Source of the DNA: Clostridiales bacterium
GTDB lineage: Bacteria; Bacillota; Clostridia; Christensenellales; Aristaeellaceae
Direction of reading: 5' to 3'
DNA: 49,392 nt
Assembly: GCA_012837965.1 (NCBI GenBank)
Contig: DUQF01000020.1
Location: 1 to 49,392, forward strand
The notes below the pieces were generated by a model. That model was not told where the DNA came from, searched no databases, and was given only the letters and a program-made list of their open reading frames with translations. Below, piece after piece: positions 6,717 through 15,589 of this stretch (position 1 is its first letter; each line of letters begins with the position of its first letter). The position numbers and the translations under genes are program-made.

Positions 6717-8153
6717 TTAGGAACCAATAGGATAGTCGCCCTCAAATAGCACACGCTGGGTGGCGAAGCCGGCGATACCATCTTGCGAAAGACCTTTGTT
6801 CTGCTGGAAGCGAATAACCGCGTCGACCGTGGCGGCGCCGTACTTACCATCAACGCTGCCGGTTAAATAGCCTTGGTCTTTTAACGCCTGCTGCAATTTA
6901 CGCACTTCTGAGCCGCTATCACCCTGGCGCAAGGTGATATAAGTGCCATCGGGCGCAGGGGTTACATTACGATATTGTGTCACTTCAGTGGGCTTAGGAA
7001 TAGGAGTTACTTTGGAACCAGTATGTTGTGGGCTATAAGATGCAGACCGCGCACCATCGCTGTAGAGGACGCTGAGGGTAGCTTGCCCCGCAACACCATC
7101 GGCAGTCAGGTTGTTGTTTTGTTGAAAGGCCTTGACTGCCGCTTCGGTTGACGGCCCAAAGTCGCCGTCAGTCGAACCCTTGTAGTAACCAAGCACCTTT
7201 AGACGAGCCTGCATATTGCGCACTAAGTCGGAAGAATAAACACCAAGGCGTAGGGACGCACCAATAACTCCTTGCGAGGTGGAGGTGCCTTTTGCTCTGG
7301 ATGAATAGAGCGCCTGTAAAGTTAGAGGACCAGCCACGCCGTCCGCATAGGATACATTGCGGCGCTGGAAAGCATATACACCTTTTTCGGTGGTTGCATC
7401 AAATTGCCCCGTTGCCTTGCCGGAAAGATAGCCCAACTCAATCAGCCTATCCTGCATTTTAGTTACATCCCTTCCGCTATCACCAAGACGCAAGTATAGA
7501 TTCTGACTGATTTTGGGTGTAGCCGTTGCTCTGGGAGTTGGAGTAGAGGTCGGCGCAGCTGCTTTCGCTTTACTGGAATAGATAACATTAAGGGTTGCCC
7601 GACCGGCGATACCATCGACCGTAAGACCATTTCGGCGCTGGAAAGCTTTCAGGGCACTTTCGGTGGCGGTGCCAAAGTCACCGTCAGCCGAACCGGATAG
7701 GTAACCGAGCTTAATAAGCTGGCTCTGTAATTTTCGAACGTCATCGCCTGTCGATCCTTTTTTAATAACGTAAACCGTCGACGTGGGCACTGGAGTCGAG
7801 GTGGGCACGTTGGTTATAACAGCCATGCCGGTTGAAGTGGGCACAACCATACCCGCTGAATCGGTAGTCCCAGGCTGAACACCGGTCTGTCCGCTATTCT
7901 GTGCCCAAGGGAGTATCTGTGTAGAATCGGTAGGGTTAGGTAAGGGCGTTATAATCTGAAGAATATTGGTAGGCGGTTCAGCTGTGGGCGTCTGTGTTGA
8001 ACCGAGCACCTTGAAAGGCGCTTCGTCTGTCGGCAGATTATTTTGCTTTCCGCCGTTAGGGTTATCGGTTGTGGATACGCAGCCCGTTAAAACAAGCGAA
8101 AGCAACACCACAACAGTCAATAACCCTTGTTTCAAAAATCGCTTGTCCTTCAT
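6717..8153 (-). CDS. Lipoprotein with four peptidoglycan-binding domains
   Basis: A lipoprotein signal ends in VLTGC (lipidated Cys25). Then comes a long Pro/Thr/Ser-rich linker (about 26-125), then four PG_binding_1 domains at about residues 128-193, 216-281, 297-363 and 404-468. Each follows the LRxGdsGxdVrkLQxxLxxLGYlsG... DGiaGxxT pattern. Further Pro/Thr/Ser linkers join domains 1-2 and 3-4. There is no catalytic domain, so it probably tethers membrane to wall or is a scaffold (inference). The ATG has an AAGAGG site upstream. It is monocistronic and divergent from the DUF4956/VTC pair. Confidence 0.85.
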   Translation of the reverse strand: MKDKRFLKQGLLTVVVLLSLVLTGCVSTTDNPNGGKQNNLPTDEAPFKVLGSTQTPTAEPPTNILQIITPLPNPTDSTQILPWAQNSGQTGVQPGTTDSAGMVVPTSTGMAVITNVPTSTPVPTSTVYVIKKGSTGDDVRKLQSQLIKLGYLSGSADGDFGTATESALKAFQRRNGLTVDGIAGRATLNVIYSSKAKAAAPTSTPTPRATATPKISQNLYLRLGDSGRDVTKMQDRLIELGYLSGKATGQFDATTEKGVYAFQRRNVSYADGVAGPLTLQALYSSRAKGTSTSQGVIGASLRLGVYSSDLVRNMQARLKVLGYYKGSTDGDFGPSTEAAVKAFQQNNNLTADGVAGQATLSVLYSDGARSASYSPQHTGSKVTPIPKPTEVTQYRNVTPAPDGTYITLRQGDSGSEVRKLQQALKDQGYLTGSVDGKYGAATVDAVIRFQQNKGLSQDGIAGFATQRVLFEGDYPIGS

Positions 8154-8242
8154 TTCAAAAACCTCTTTTCTATCGTTCTACTATATTAACGAACGACAAA
8201 GCCGTTTTTTTGCATCCCAATTGTGCAAACTTTTACCCGATA

Positions 8243-8271
8243 AGAATACCATATTAAATCAAATCTTTCAA
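8243..8271 (-). promoter_or_regulatory. Promoter of the lipoprotein gene
   Basis: Minus-strand TTGAAA (8266-8271), 17-base spacer ending in TGG, and TATTCT (8243-8248). Confidence 0.5.
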
Positions 8272-8299
8272 GTTTATTCTACCCCAACACAACAATTGG

Positions 8300-8328
8300 T
8301 TGGAAGTTAAATAAAAATGTTGTATAAT
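8300..8328 (+). promoter_or_regulatory. Promoter of the DUF4956/VTC operon
   Basis: TTGGAA (8300-8305), 17-base spacer and TATAAT (8323-8328). Because the -10 covers an ATG at 8327, translation must start further downstream. Confidence 0.65.
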
Positions 8329-8362
8329 GAAAACTATCAATTTATTATTGGAGGTTATAGAA

Positions 8363-9055
8363 TTGATTGCCCTTGCTTCCACCATTTCCAAACAGGATAT
8401 TGTATCCGCCTCTTGGTTGCGGTCCCAGTTTTCAGCCTTTACGCCTAAGGACATTGCCTTAGTGTTGCTGTTTTCCTTAATCGCAAGTATATTGATCGCT
8501 TTAGTCTACAAAAAAACCTATCGGGGTGTTTTATACGACCCTTCTTTTAGCATTACCCTTATTTTACTTTGCATGGTTACCTCCTCCGTCGTTATGGCTA
8601 TCGGTTCCAACGTCGCCCTGTCTATGGGCATGGTAGGCGCTCTTTCCATTGTGCGTTTCCGTACTGCTGTTAAGGATTCCATTGATACCGCCTACATGTT
8701 CTGGTGTATCACGATGGGTATCCTCATTGGTACACGATTCTATCTGCCCGCTATGGTTATGCTGGTGGGCATCGCAGTGGTCATGTTGGCCATTTCTTTT
8801 CTCAGGCTTAAGGGAGCCAACTGCTATCTGCTGGTACTTCATTTTGAGCCGGGAGCTCAACCTGAAATCGAAAGCGAATTGCAGCGTTCCATCCCCCGTT
8901 ACCGTCTACGTTCGAAAACCGTGACACGCTCGGGTGCTGAAGCCACCTATGAAGTGCGATTGCGGTACAACACCGACTTGGTCAGCCATATGCTGAACGT
9001 CCGTGGCGTGTACGATGCAACAATGGTCAGTCTCCAAAACGAAGCAGGCATCTAA
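8363..9055 (+). CDS. DUF4956 membrane protein
   Basis: Residues about 25-155 carry four hydrophobic segments. They include the conserved block VALSMGMVGALSIVRFRTA, which contains the GALSIVRFR signature of DUF4956. A soluble C-terminal tail of about 75 residues follows. I take TTG at 8363 as the start: GGAGG lies eight bases upstream, and the in-frame ATG at 8327 lies inside the -10 box. DUF4956 genes are commonly found beside VTC-domain polyphosphate polymerase genes, as here, with a three-base gap. A role as membrane partner or channel for polyphosphate synthesis is inferred from that association. Confidence 0.8.
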   Translation: MIALASTISKQDIVSASWLRSQFSAFTPKDIALVLLFSLIASILIALVYKKTYRGVLYDPSFSITLILLCMVTSSVVMAIGSNVALSMGMVGALSIVRFRTAVKDSIDTAYMFWCITMGILIGTRFYLPAMVMLVGIAVVMLAISFLRLKGANCYLLVLHFEPGAQPEIESELQRSIPRYRLRSKTVTRSGAEATYEVRLRYNTDLVSHMLNVRGVYDATMVSLQNEAGI

Positions 9056-9058
9056 AAC

Positions 9059-9760
9059 ATGGCCATTCCAATTCGACATGAACTGAAATTTTATATTAAC
9101 CCCGTACAGTTGGATACCCTTAGACGAGCTCTTCAGACTGTCTTAACTGTTGACGAAAACGCCGACGAAAACAACGAATACCATATTCGTTCACTCTATT
9201 TTGATACCTTTACCAACTCCGCTCTAACAGAAAAAATCGCCGGCGTCGCCAACCGTAACAAATACCGTATCCGTATCTATAACCTTTCGGACAGGTTTAT
9301 TCGCCTTGAGCGTAAATCTAAATACAATAATTATATCTCCAAACGTTCAGCAACCATATCAAGAGATCTTGCTGAGCAACTGATGGCAGGTGACCCAGCA
9401 TACTTAGATAGAGAAAACACCCCTCTTCTTCAAGAAATGTTCCGGGAGATGCGTTTAAATCTGCTAAAGCCTGTGGTCATTGTTGATTATGTACGTGAAG
9501 CGTACAAACATCCTGCGGAAAATGTGCGCATTACCTTTGATAAACAACTGCGCACAGGCTTAAGCTCTTTTGATTTGTTTAACCCTCATATACCTACCAT
9601 TCCTGTTTTCAGAAGGGAAAGAATCATTTTGGAAGTCAAGTTTGATAGGGTTCTTCCCCCTTATCTTTCCCGCATCCTGTCATTGGCTGCCGGTTGGTCT
9701 GTCCGTAGTGCTATTTCCAAATACACCCTATGCCGCAGCTATGAGGGGATGGACTATTAA
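9059..9760 (+). CDS. VTC-domain polyphosphate polymerase family protein
   Basis: The whole 233-residue protein is a VTC-type triphosphate-tunnel domain. It opens with RHELKFYI, has the basic strand pairs KYRIRIYN and RLERKSKYNNYISKR, then VVIVDYVREAY, VRITFD and the acidic strand ILEVKFD. The positions match the lysine/arginine and glutamate residues that line the tunnel in yeast Vtc4, which makes polyphosphate from ATP. The domain is soluble, and the membrane part would come from the adjacent DUF4956 protein. No CotH-like partner lies nearby. Polyphosphate synthesis is the family expectation, not shown here. Confidence 0.85.
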   Translation: MAIPIRHELKFYINPVQLDTLRRALQTVLTVDENADENNEYHIRSLYFDTFTNSALTEKIAGVANRNKYRIRIYNLSDRFIRLERKSKYNNYISKRSATISRDLAEQLMAGDPAYLDRENTPLLQEMFREMRLNLLKPVVIVDYVREAYKHPAENVRITFDKQLRTGLSSFDLFNPHIPTIPVFRRERIILEVKFDRVLPPYLSRILSLAAGWSVRSAISKYTLCRSYEGMDY

Positions 9761-10102
9761 CGCCTGAATACGCACGATCATTTATCCAAAAGACATTAAA
9801 AAATGCTTAACAGTATGAATAGGTCCATAAACATTACCGACCTTTGGATTAAATTTTAATCTATATAAAAATCAAACAACGAATAGCAGAATAGACATGG
9901 ATTTAGCAGACTCACCTTATATTTGATCTAAGCAGGTGACCGTATACGGTATGCTGAAAAAATGCTCGTTTAATAACGCAGTATTAAACAAGCTTAGTTC
10001 TCGTGAAACTACAAAGTAATTTTAATCTTATTTGAATGCTTACTCAGTATACGTCTGCTTCCACACGAACTGCGACAAGCAAAAATTAAAAAAATGGCCC
10101 AC
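9761..10102. other. Intergenic region without recognised gene
   Basis: About 340 AT-rich bases. No reading frame with a ribosome-binding site, RNA gene or clear terminator was recognised. Confidence 0.5.
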
Positions 10103-10131
10103 TTGATTATTTTTAAAAGAAAGCCTATGAT
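10103..10131 (+). promoter_or_regulatory. Promoter of the DUF2461/phosphomutase genes
   Basis: TTGATT (10103-10108), 17-base spacer and TATGAT (10126-10131), followed by an AAGGGGG ribosome-binding site before the ATG at 10159. Confidence 0.6.
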
Positions 10132-10158
10132 GGATAGGAATGAAAGCAAGGGGGTTCT

Positions 10159-10872
10159 ATGCAATTTAACGGCTTTACAGATGAATCAATCGCCTTTATG
10201 CTAGATATCCGCTTTAATAATAATAAGGATTTTATGCAAAGGCATCGGGCAGAGTATATCAAAAAACTGCGTGATCCTTATTATCGACTTATTGAGGGAT
10301 TAACGGATACAATGTTGGCTATTGATCCCAAGATGGAAGTACGTCCTGTCAGGGTCTTGTCTCGAATTTTTAGGGATACTCGATTTTCTAAAGACAAGTC
10401 TCCCTATCGGGACCATCATTGGATTGCTTTTCGCAGGCAGGGCCTTCCCCGCATTGCGGCACCTATGTTTTGGGCGGAAATACGTATCGAACGGGTATCT
10501 TGGGGGCTTGGCTTCTGGGGTGAAAACAAGGACGCCTTGATGAATGTATTGCGCGGTCAAATGCTTGAAAATCCCAAGCAATTTATTAAGCTTTTGGGAG
10601 ACGTTAAAGAACAAAGCTTTGTTTTAGAAGGAAATACCTATAAACGTTTGGCCGTGCCGCCTAAACTCGCTGCTGAACTGACAGAGCTTTATCTCAAAAA
10701 AGAACTGTTGTTTATTAAAACACCTGAAGACGCCAGCCTAATTTTTTCAAACGCTTTTGAGAAAAAGCTTCAAGAAGACTTTACTGCCCTTGCGCCCATC
10801 TATCACATCATGGCAAACAGTTACGATCTTGCACAAATGGGAGAATTTCATCATGGATTATCGAAAACTTAA
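10159..10872 (+). CDS. DUF2461 family protein
   Basis: The 237-residue cytosolic protein has the family's hallmark RIFRDTRFSKDKSPYRDH block (about residues 69-86) and the typical FNGFTDESIAFMLDI... NNNKDFMQRHRAEY opening. The biochemical function of the family is unknown. Its stop codon overlaps the start of the phosphomutase gene by 20 bases, so the two are translationally coupled. Length is normal for the family. Confidence 0.85.
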   Translation: MQFNGFTDESIAFMLDIRFNNNKDFMQRHRAEYIKKLRDPYYRLIEGLTDTMLAIDPKMEVRPVRVLSRIFRDTRFSKDKSPYRDHHWIAFRRQGLPRIAAPMFWAEIRIERVSWGLGFWGENKDALMNVLRGQMLENPKQFIKLLGDVKEQSFVLEGNTYKRLAVPPKLAAELTELYLKKELLFIKTPEDASLIFSNAFEKKLQEDFTALAPIYHIMANSYDLAQMGEFHHGLSKT

Positions 10873-12337
10873 AAGCGGTAACGATATTCGGGGTACTGCC
10901 ATGGGTACCAATGCGGTTATCACCGTAGAATTCGCTGAAAAGTTAGGGTCCGTATTTGCCTATTGGCTTAAAACTCTTGAAAATAAAGACCCTGTACTCG
11001 CTTGCGGACATGATTCCAGATTGACAAGCGAAGCGCTATCCAAGGCCTTTTGTCGTGGTGCGGTCAAGCAAGGAGCTCAGGTGTTAGATTTTGGGCTTTG
11101 TACAACACCGGCAGTGTGCCAGAGTGTGCAAAGAGGCAAGCTTCCTCTTTCAGGCGCCGTTATGGTCACGGCCAGTCATCATCCGCCCGATAAAAACGGT
11201 TTTAAGTTGTTCACAAAGCATTATGGCGAAATTTCCGGCGCAGTATTGAAGGAAATTTTTCTACTACTAAATCAGCCCCTTACGCCAAGTGATAAAGAGG
11301 GAAGCGTTGTAAACTATAACTATCTGGAGAACTACTGCCAATCTTTAGCTGAACTGACAAGGAAGCTGATAAAAACAGATGATTTGTGTCCCCTCCTCGG
11401 TCTGAATGTCGTGATTGATGCTAGCAACGGGACAGGCGGCTTTTACGCAAAGCTGCTTGAAGATCTCGGAGCCGACACGACAGGCAGCCTGTTCCTTGAA
11501 CCTGACGGTCATTTCCCCAACCACATCCCCAATCCCGAAGATACAGAAGCCTTGCAAATGGTAAGCAAGGCAGTCATTGAAAACGAAGCGGATATCGGAA
11601 TCATTTTTGATGCCGACTGTGACAGGGTTGCCGTTGTAGACAGCGACGGCAAAGCCGTTAATCGCAACCGCTTAATCGCCTTAACTGCCGCCATACTATT
11701 GGACAAGACGCCGGGCATTACCATTGTAACCGACTCGGTCACATCATCGGGTTTAACTAAATTTATTGGAGAATGGGGTGGAGTTCATTACCGTTATAAG
11801 CGAGGTTATCGTAATGTGATTGATGAGGCTATTCGCCTAAATAAATCAGGCGTCGATTGTCCGCTTGCCATTGAAACCAGCGGCCATGCTGCCTTCCGCG
11901 AGAATGATTTTACGAATGACGGCATGTACCTTGCCACCTTGCTTGTCTGCCAGACGCTACATGGAAAAAGAAATCGAAAGAAGTTGACGGAGCCGCTTGA
12001 AAGTTTGGATGAGCCTGTCGAGTGCAACGAAAAACGTTTCCCGATTACGGCGGACGATTTCCGTGCCAAAGGGCTGGAGCTTATCGACCGGGTCATGGAC
12101 GACGCCACGGAAGAAACCGATCGTTTCCTTGCGCCGGATAACAGAGAAGGCGTACGAATCAACTTTAATTTGGAAGAAGAGCTGAGCAATGCATGGATGC
12201 TTTTGCGCCTGTCCGTCCATGATCCTGTGGTTGTTCTCAATATGGAAAGTGATGTTGAAGGAGGAATCGCCTATATGGAAAATCATTTGCGTAATTTGAT
12301 CATCGATATGACAGGAATTGATTTTTCTACACTATAG
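10853..12337 (+). CDS. Phosphomannomutase/phosphoglucomutase family enzyme
   Basis: An alpha-D-phosphohexomutase with all signature loops: the phosphoserine loop VTASHHPPDKNG (Ser108), the metal loop FDADCDRVA, the sugar loop ETSGHAAF, and a C-terminal phosphate-binding domain. It interconverts hexose 1- and 6-phosphates; which sugar cannot be fixed from sequence. The ATG at 10853 was chosen because the protein then begins DYRKLKSGNDIRG, where such enzymes start, and GGGAGA lies upstream. It lies upstream of transketolase with a 26-base gap, suggesting one carbohydrate operon. Confidence 0.88.
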   Translation: MDYRKLKSGNDIRGTAMGTNAVITVEFAEKLGSVFAYWLKTLENKDPVLACGHDSRLTSEALSKAFCRGAVKQGAQVLDFGLCTTPAVCQSVQRGKLPLSGAVMVTASHHPPDKNGFKLFTKHYGEISGAVLKEIFLLLNQPLTPSDKEGSVVNYNYLENYCQSLAELTRKLIKTDDLCPLLGLNVVIDASNGTGGFYAKLLEDLGADTTGSLFLEPDGHFPNHIPNPEDTEALQMVSKAVIENEADIGIIFDADCDRVAVVDSDGKAVNRNRLIALTAAILLDKTPGITIVTDSVTSSGLTKFIGEWGGVHYRYKRGYRNVIDEAIRLNKSGVDCPLAIETSGHAAFRENDFTNDGMYLATLLVCQTLHGKRNRKKLTEPLESLDEPVECNEKRFPITADDFRAKGLELIDRVMDDATEETDRFLAPDNREGVRINFNLEEELSNAWMLLRLSVHDPVVVLNMESDVEGGIAYMENHLRNLIIDMTGIDFSTL

Positions 12338-12363
12338 AAAATAAATAGATATGAGGTAAAAAA

Positions 12364-14325
12364 ATGAACAAAAAATTAGTAAACACTCTTCGTGGCTTAT
12401 CTGTGGATATGGTTGAGGAAGCAAACAGCGGCCATCCCGGCGCGCCGCTTGGTATGGCACCCATTGTATCGGCGCTGTGGCTGCGCCATGCCAACCATGA
12501 TGCTACCTGCCCAACCTGGAAGAACCGTGATAGGTTGGTACTGTCGGCCGGACATGCTTCCGCCATTTTGTACAGCGTCCTTCATTTCGCAGGTTACGAC
12601 TACACCGTTGACGATTTAAAGGCTTTCCGTACATGGGGTTCGAAGACTCCGGGACATCCCGCCTATAATCCGCACCTGGGTGTTGAGATAACTACCGGCC
12701 CCTTAGGGCAAGGCATCGCCAATGCTGTCGGCATGGCCATTGCCGAAACCATGCTGGCCGCCAGATTTAACCGCCCCGGCTATCCCGTGGTCGATCATCG
12801 CACCTATGCTCTTTGTGGCGATGGTTGCCTGATGGAGGGCATCAGCTATGAGGCTGTTTCGCTTGCGGGCACCTTGAAACTGAATAAGCTTGTGGTTATA
12901 TATGATGACAATGAAATTACCATTGAAGGTAGTACGGACATTGCTTTTAAAGAAAACGTACCCCTGCGCTTTAAAGCTGCCGGCTGGCGTGTTATTCCGG
13001 TTGAGGATGGAAACGACGAGCAACAGGTATTGGCTGCGCTTAAAGAAGCGGAAACCAGCGATTTGCCCACTCTTATTGTTTGCCCGACAACCATTGGCTA
13101 TGGCTCCAAACGTGCGGGTATGGCTAAATCACACGGTGAACCTTTTGGTAAGGAGATAACGCTTGACTTAAAACAAAATCTCAACTTAAGTAACATACCT
13201 TTTGATATCGACAAGAGCGTTTATGACGAAGTAAGGCCCCTTAACCTTCAAAGGCAGGCAAAAAGACAAACTTGGGAGCAAATGTTTGAAGAATACAGAA
13301 AAGCTTTTCCGGAACTTGTAAAAGAGTGGGACAGCTTCCACAAGCAACCCAAGCTTGAAGATTTACTGCTTGATGAAGAACTCTTTAAGGCAAATTCCGC
13401 TTTCGAAGCATCCCGAAATTCTTCTGGCAAGGTACTGAATCTGCTCGCTAAAAAATTACCCAACTTAGTGGGCGGTTCCGCAGACCTTGGGCCTTCCAAC
13501 AAAACCTCTCTTGACGGGATGGGGTCTTATTCAAGTGAGAATCGTCTTGGACGCAATCTACACTTTGGCGTTAGGGAGCATGCCATGGCTGCCATCTGCA
13601 ACGGCATGGCAGCGCACGGTGGTCTACAGGTCTACTGCAGCACTTTCTTAGTATTTAGCGACTACATGAAAAACGCCGTTCGCATGTCCGCGATGATGAA
13701 GCTGCCCGTCACTTATGTATTTACACACGACTCCATCGGTGTGGGCCAGGATGGCGAAACACATCAACCGGTTGAACAATTAACAGCTCTCCGCTCAACG
13801 CCCGGATTGAAAGTCTACCGTCCGGCTGACCGCTTGGAAACGGCCTGCGCTTGGATAGACGCCCTGACAGGCAAACAGGCAACGGCACTTATCCTTAGCC
13901 GTCAAAATTTAAATAATGAATATCCAACAAACAAAAACGGTACTTTCAAAGGCGCTTATCTCGTGAAAGAAAATGCCCAGTCGCAAGCAGTCATTCTTGC
14001 CTCGGGCAGCGAATTAGAACTTGCTATGGAGGCGGAAAAGGTCTTGGGTGATCAAGGTATCCATGTGAATGTGGTTTCTGTTCCTTGCTTGGAAACCTTT
14101 TTGAAACAAGACAAGGATTACATTCAAAACGTATTGCCCGACAATCTTCGCAACCGTGTCTCTATTGAAGCGGGTGCGACCATGCCTTGGTATCGCTTGG
14201 TCGGTCTTGACGGAATTAGTATCGGCATCGACCATTACGGTTCTTCCGCAGATGCCAAACAACTGTTTTCAGAGTATGGCTTTACTGTAGAGCGTGTTGT
14301 ACAGGCAGTAAAAAGTTTAATTTAA
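12364..14325 (+). CDS. tkt: Transketolase
   Basis: The 653-residue length fits a full enzyme. Residues about 15-60 carry the NSGHPGAPLGMAP opening. The thiamine diphosphate motif GDGCLMEG...NKLVVIYDDN sits at about 150-185. The pyrimidine-domain glutamate is in FGVREHAMA (about 400), with HDSIGVGQDGETHQP near 460. It transfers two-carbon units in the non-oxidative pentose phosphate pathway, in the cytosol. The ATG is preceded by ATGAGGTAA. The transcript ends at the terminator at 14340. Confidence 0.95.
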   Translation: MNKKLVNTLRGLSVDMVEEANSGHPGAPLGMAPIVSALWLRHANHDATCPTWKNRDRLVLSAGHASAILYSVLHFAGYDYTVDDLKAFRTWGSKTPGHPAYNPHLGVEITTGPLGQGIANAVGMAIAETMLAARFNRPGYPVVDHRTYALCGDGCLMEGISYEAVSLAGTLKLNKLVVIYDDNEITIEGSTDIAFKENVPLRFKAAGWRVIPVEDGNDEQQVLAALKEAETSDLPTLIVCPTTIGYGSKRAGMAKSHGEPFGKEITLDLKQNLNLSNIPFDIDKSVYDEVRPLNLQRQAKRQTWEQMFEEYRKAFPELVKEWDSFHKQPKLEDLLLDEELFKANSAFEASRNSSGKVLNLLAKKLPNLVGGSADLGPSNKTSLDGMGSYSSENRLGRNLHFGVREHAMAAICNGMAAHGGLQVYCSTFLVFSDYMKNAVRMSAMMKLPVTYVFTHDSIGVGQDGETHQPVEQLTALRSTPGLKVYRPADRLETACAWIDALTGKQATALILSRQNLNNEYPTNKNGTFKGAYLVKENAQSQAVILASGSELELAMEAEKVLGDQGIHVNVVSVPCLETFLKQDKDYIQNVLPDNLRNRVSIEAGATMPWYRLVGLDGISIGIDHYGSSADAKQLFSEYGFTVERVVQAVKSLI

Positions 14326-14339
14326 TTAAAAAGAAATAT

Positions 14340-14371
14340 AAGACGCAGTAATCATTCTGCGTCTTAATTTT
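14340..14371 (+). terminator. Terminator after transketolase
   Basis: A 9-bp stem, AAGACGCAG with CTGCGTCTT, an 8-base loop, then AATTTT. It lies directly before the ribosome-binding site of the next gene. Confidence 0.8.
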
Positions 14372-14387
14372 AAATGGAGAGGTGTTT

Positions 14388-15566
14388 ATGAAAATTGATT
14401 ATTTTTGCCGGAAACCTAATGAAAAATACCAGTTATCGTCTTTGTTTGGTCAAGCAAGCAGTCGTCAGGCAGCCCATTTTCATCAAAGTTTGCCCACCTA
14501 TCAGAAGACACCTTTGCATAGTCTAAATGCCTTGGCAAAAGAATTGGGCGTTGATGGCATCCACATAAAAGATGAATCTTTTCGTTTTGGCCTGAATGCC
14601 TTTAAGGGTTTGGGCGCAGGCTATGCTGTGGCTGTAGAATTAGCTAAGATAGCCGGGATAGACACAAATGCAATCGCTTATCAGACCATTGTTGATGCGC
14701 TTGCAGCCACAAAGAGAGAAAAGATTTTATTTGCAACAGCGACCGATGGCAACCACGGACGAGGGCTCGCTTGGGCGGCTCGGATTTTCGGTCAAAAGGC
14801 AGCGGTATTTATGCCCAAAGGTTCTTCCGTATTTCGCATTCAAGCCATTGAAAAAGAAGGGGCGCAAGTCTTTGTTATAGATGGCAACTACGAGGACGCC
14901 GTACGCGCTGCAAACCAATATGCAAAGAAGCACGGAGGGATTCTCGTTCAGGATACCGCCTTTGAAGGTTATGAAGAAATACCCAAAAACATTATGCAGG
15001 GGTATCTAACCATGGCGGACGAAGCTTTCCATCAGTTGGAAGAAAAGGGTGTTAAGCCCACACATATTTTCGCGCAAGCGGGTGTCGGCTCATTTGCAGC
15101 GGCCGTTATCGGATACTTTGCCCAAAAGTATCAAGATAATCTACCAAGGTTTGTTGTAGTGGAACCCGCCACCGTTAACTGCATTTATCTCTCCGCCAAA
15201 GCCGGGCACAAGATCATTGTAGAAGGTGATTATTATACCCTCATGGCAGGCTTATCCTGTGGTGATCCCAACCACATTGCTCTTGATCTTTTGCTCAATA
15301 CAGCCACTGATTTCCTTGCAGTAGATGACGAGGCAGCAGTTCTTGGTATGCGCACCTTGGCAAAAGCAAAGGAAAGCGATCCCGTCATTGTTTCGGGAGA
15401 GTCGGGCGCCGGGGCATTGGGCGCGGTTAGGGTTATTTTAGAAAAGCCTGAATTTGCATCCATTAAAAAAGCATTATCCTTTGATTCCCATTCCCAACTG
15501 CTGTTTTTCTCTACCGAAGGCGATACCGATCCGGAAAACTACCAAAAAATAATAAAAGACAAATAA
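14388..15566 (+). CDS. dpaL: Diaminopropionate ammonia-lyase
   Basis: A fold-type II PLP enzyme. Lys73 in RFGLNAFKGLG is the cofactor lysine, the substrate/cofactor loop is ATDGNHGRGLAW, and the glycine loop is QAGVGSFAAAV. The architecture and length match bacterial 2,3-diaminopropionate ammonia-lyase, which converts D/L-diaminopropionate to pyruvate and ammonia. A related threonine-dehydratase-like activity cannot be excluded. The ATG at 14388 has GGAGAGG just upstream and was preferred over an overlapping GTG at 14382. It is probably a single gene, since a terminator precedes it and a convergent gene follows. Confidence 0.85.
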   Translation: MKIDYFCRKPNEKYQLSSLFGQASSRQAAHFHQSLPTYQKTPLHSLNALAKELGVDGIHIKDESFRFGLNAFKGLGAGYAVAVELAKIAGIDTNAIAYQTIVDALAATKREKILFATATDGNHGRGLAWAARIFGQKAAVFMPKGSSVFRIQAIEKEGAQVFVIDGNYEDAVRAANQYAKKHGGILVQDTAFEGYEEIPKNIMQGYLTMADEAFHQLEEKGVKPTHIFAQAGVGSFAAAVIGYFAQKYQDNLPRFVVVEPATVNCIYLSAKAGHKIIVEGDYYTLMAGLSCGDPNHIALDLLLNTATDFLAVDDEAAVLGMRTLAKAKESDPVIVSGESGAGALGAVRVILEKPEFASIKKALSFDSHSQLLFFSTEGDTDPENYQKIIKDK

Positions 15567-15589
15567 CCGCCGGAGCGATTAAGTAAAGC

